NCBI RefSeq assembly: GCF_900010725.2
Contig: NZ_LR734825.1
Coordinates: forward strand, 1-34,046
Direction of reading: 5' to 3'
DNA: 34,046 nt
Source: Planktothrix serta PCC 8927
GTDB lineage: Bacteria; Cyanobacteriota; Cyanobacteriia; Cyanobacteriales; Microcoleaceae
In this document: positions 32,848-34,046 of the stretch, one piece after another
Numbering within the stretch: the first letter of the stretch is position 1
How the letters are laid out: every line of letters begins with the position of its first letter
Program-made: the position numbers and the translations under genes
Notes under the pieces: generated by a model
Told to the model about the DNA's origin: nothing
Databases searched by the model: none
The model's input: only the letters and a program-made list of their open reading frames with translations

Positions 32848-33846
32848 CTAATTTTTTTGAATTGCATAACAGAAATGACCGATCACAGGAGGATTTTTTT
32901 CCATTAATTCCGTTGTCAGAGTTTTTAATCCTTTCAAAAAATCAGATAAATTATGAGTTTTTGAACCATCATTTTCACCATTTTCAATGGAAACACTCCA
33001 CTCTTCCCACCAAGCCGGTTCTTGTAAACTCTTAGCTACCACATCAACAGTGAACAAATAAATTCCGGGTTCTGGGAAAGAGTCAGGTCTAAGAGTAGTG
33101 ACAAAACTCAACTGATTATCAGTTTGTTTCCATTCATTGAGTTGCAGTGCTGTTTTTGCTGGAGAGTTATTAGATTGATCTTTAAATTGTTTTTCCCATA
33201 TATCAAAAGCTTTAATTTTGAAGTTAACATCAATAGAATTAGGCTCTAGGGTTAAAGCGTAGTTTACAGGATTCAAAACAACGTTATAATTAATTTTAAA
33301 TTCTTCAGTAGAATTTCTATCTATTTCCCAAAGCTGAAAATTTTCATTGTTCTCTACTTCTACTGATATTTTACCATTATTAAGAGAATGGGGTTGCTTT
33401 AAGTCTTGTGGGAGTGGTTGTTCAGCCTCACTAATAGAGAAGGGTTTACTGACTAGATTCTCTGGGGAAAAAATGATGAATTTGCTGTCTTCTAGTAACT
33501 GACCTCCATCACGTTTGAGTTTGTCAAAATAGTAACTAATATCCTTGTAAGGCCCTAAAAATAGAATATAAAAGGGACGAAATTGTTCAGGCTTTTTCCC
33601 TTCAGTTGTATAAGGAAAGGTTTCTAATGTGTTTCCTACCTCGTGGTATACAGTACCGTTAAATTCACTTTTGATTGCTACAATACCAACTGCATATCCT
33701 TTTCTTTCCTGATTGAGATAAGTTTCTTTAATTTTCTTGTTGAGCAAAGTCACATCTTCGTTATTTTGATAGAGATCAGTGACCATTACAAAAAGTTTAT
33801 CTCCATTTTCGGGAGGGGTAATAGCAGCATCAATTCCGCTTGACAC
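32848..33846 (-). pseudogene. vWA-like domain protein, 5'-truncated
   Basis: The frame has only a GTG at 33846, preceded by an in-frame stop two codons upstream. The visible product begins in mid-domain: DAAITPPENGDKLFVMVTDLYQNN is the inner strand of a von Willebrand A-like fold, and the N-terminal part that would carry the DxSxS metal site is missing. GIVAIKSEFNGTVY and FRPFYILFLGPYKDISYYF follow; the rest (from about 160) is beta-rich (YALTLEPNSIDVNF, SFPEPGIYLFTVDVVAKS), ending FCYAIQKN. I read it as a vWA protein cut by the element end at 33850-34046. Function unknown. Confidence 0.55.
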
Positions 33847-33849
33847 CCC

Positions 33850-34046
33850 AGCTTAGGAATTTGCTTTTTGGGTTGATTCAAATATTAGATGTCCCCAAAA
33901 TTATCGGTCTAAAAATCAATAAAAATCAAGGATGTTAAAATCCCTGGTTAAAGTCAACTGAGAGGGATGCAAGTCAACAACCCACCACTGACTTGAGTTA
34001 TTGTTCAGTGGGGGCTTGAAATACAGCCCTAGTTGACCCGCCTAAG
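33850..34046 (-). mobile_element. Probable 3' end of a mobile element, hairpin-rich
   Basis: The truncated vWA frame stops at non-coding sequence with strong structure. Read on the minus strand, GGGCT and AGCCC flank an 8-base loop, and CCCCCACTGA pairs with TCAGTGGTGGG across a 13-base loop. At the window edge the frame LRRVN-stop may be the C-terminus of a gene that continues beyond the window. A coding end followed by stacked hairpins resembles the right end of IS200/IS605-type elements, where such RNA accompanies tnpB. With no protein visible this is tentative. Confidence 0.35.

Overview
The window is AT-rich DNA from a cyanobacterium, probably a filamentous one. At least nine copies of the HIP1 octamer GCGATCGC are scattered through it (for example near 3624, 5244, 17145, 20266, 28059 and 28980). 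Other cyanobacterial markers are AAA-like/WD40 proteins, a CyRepA1-type plasmid replication protein, a Psb34 gene, an XisI remnant and CCCTCGT heptamer tracts. Nearly everything is accessory: toxin-antitoxin pairs, transposase remnants, plasmid maintenance genes and candidate defence genes. The window is either a large plasmid or a chromosomal island containing an integrated plasmid backbone.

Layout. (1) 1-4516: three proteins share one unnamed domain of about 85 residues. One carries coiled coils and a seven-repeat WD40 domain, and one has lost its 5' end beside an IS630-family transposase. (2) 4759-9555: a TIR-ATPase protein overlaps a double AAA-like ATPase whose continuation and WD40 sensor lie in two further frames. 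Together they look like a STAND/NLR-style conflict system, possibly broken by two frameshifts. (3) 9826-11690: a UPF0175/DUF3368 pair and a truncated IS4-family transposase fused to a PAS fragment. (4) 11729-17389: a NuiA-like nuclease inhibitor, then a plasmid core on the minus strand: a ribbon-helix-helix protein, ParA and the 1167-residue CyRepA1 Rep. The parA/RHH pair is bracketed by phased 8-bp repeats, and Rep has an inverted repeat covering its ribosome binding site. (5) 17372-22642: small cargo genes (coiled coil, ASCH, XRE, DUF6876, Uma2, unknowns), an xisI remnant and a tyrosine recombinase, with related 12-bp repeat arrays at both ends. (6) 22798-24000: psb34 and an antitoxin/PIN pair.

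(7) 24148-32564 is the most interesting part. It encodes a DpdA-like tRNA-guanine-transglycosylase homologue with DUF6884-like N-terminus and zinc site, a second short TGT-like protein without the zinc site, and a convergent DndB-like protein with the DGQHR motif. Then come a divergent small putative RHH regulator facing a perfect 16-bp palindrome, a UvrD/Rep-type helicase and a Cas4/AddB-type Fe-S nuclease. I infer a 7-deazaguanine DNA modification module coupled to a helicase-nuclease, a composition that differs from the classical dpdA-K and dnd clusters as I know them. It may be a modification-linked restriction or plasmid-protection system.

(8) 32848-34046: a 5'-truncated vWA-like gene abutting what looks like the end of another mobile element. 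No CRISPR array, tRNA or rRNA was recognised. Functions rest on motif reading alone; no database search was possible.
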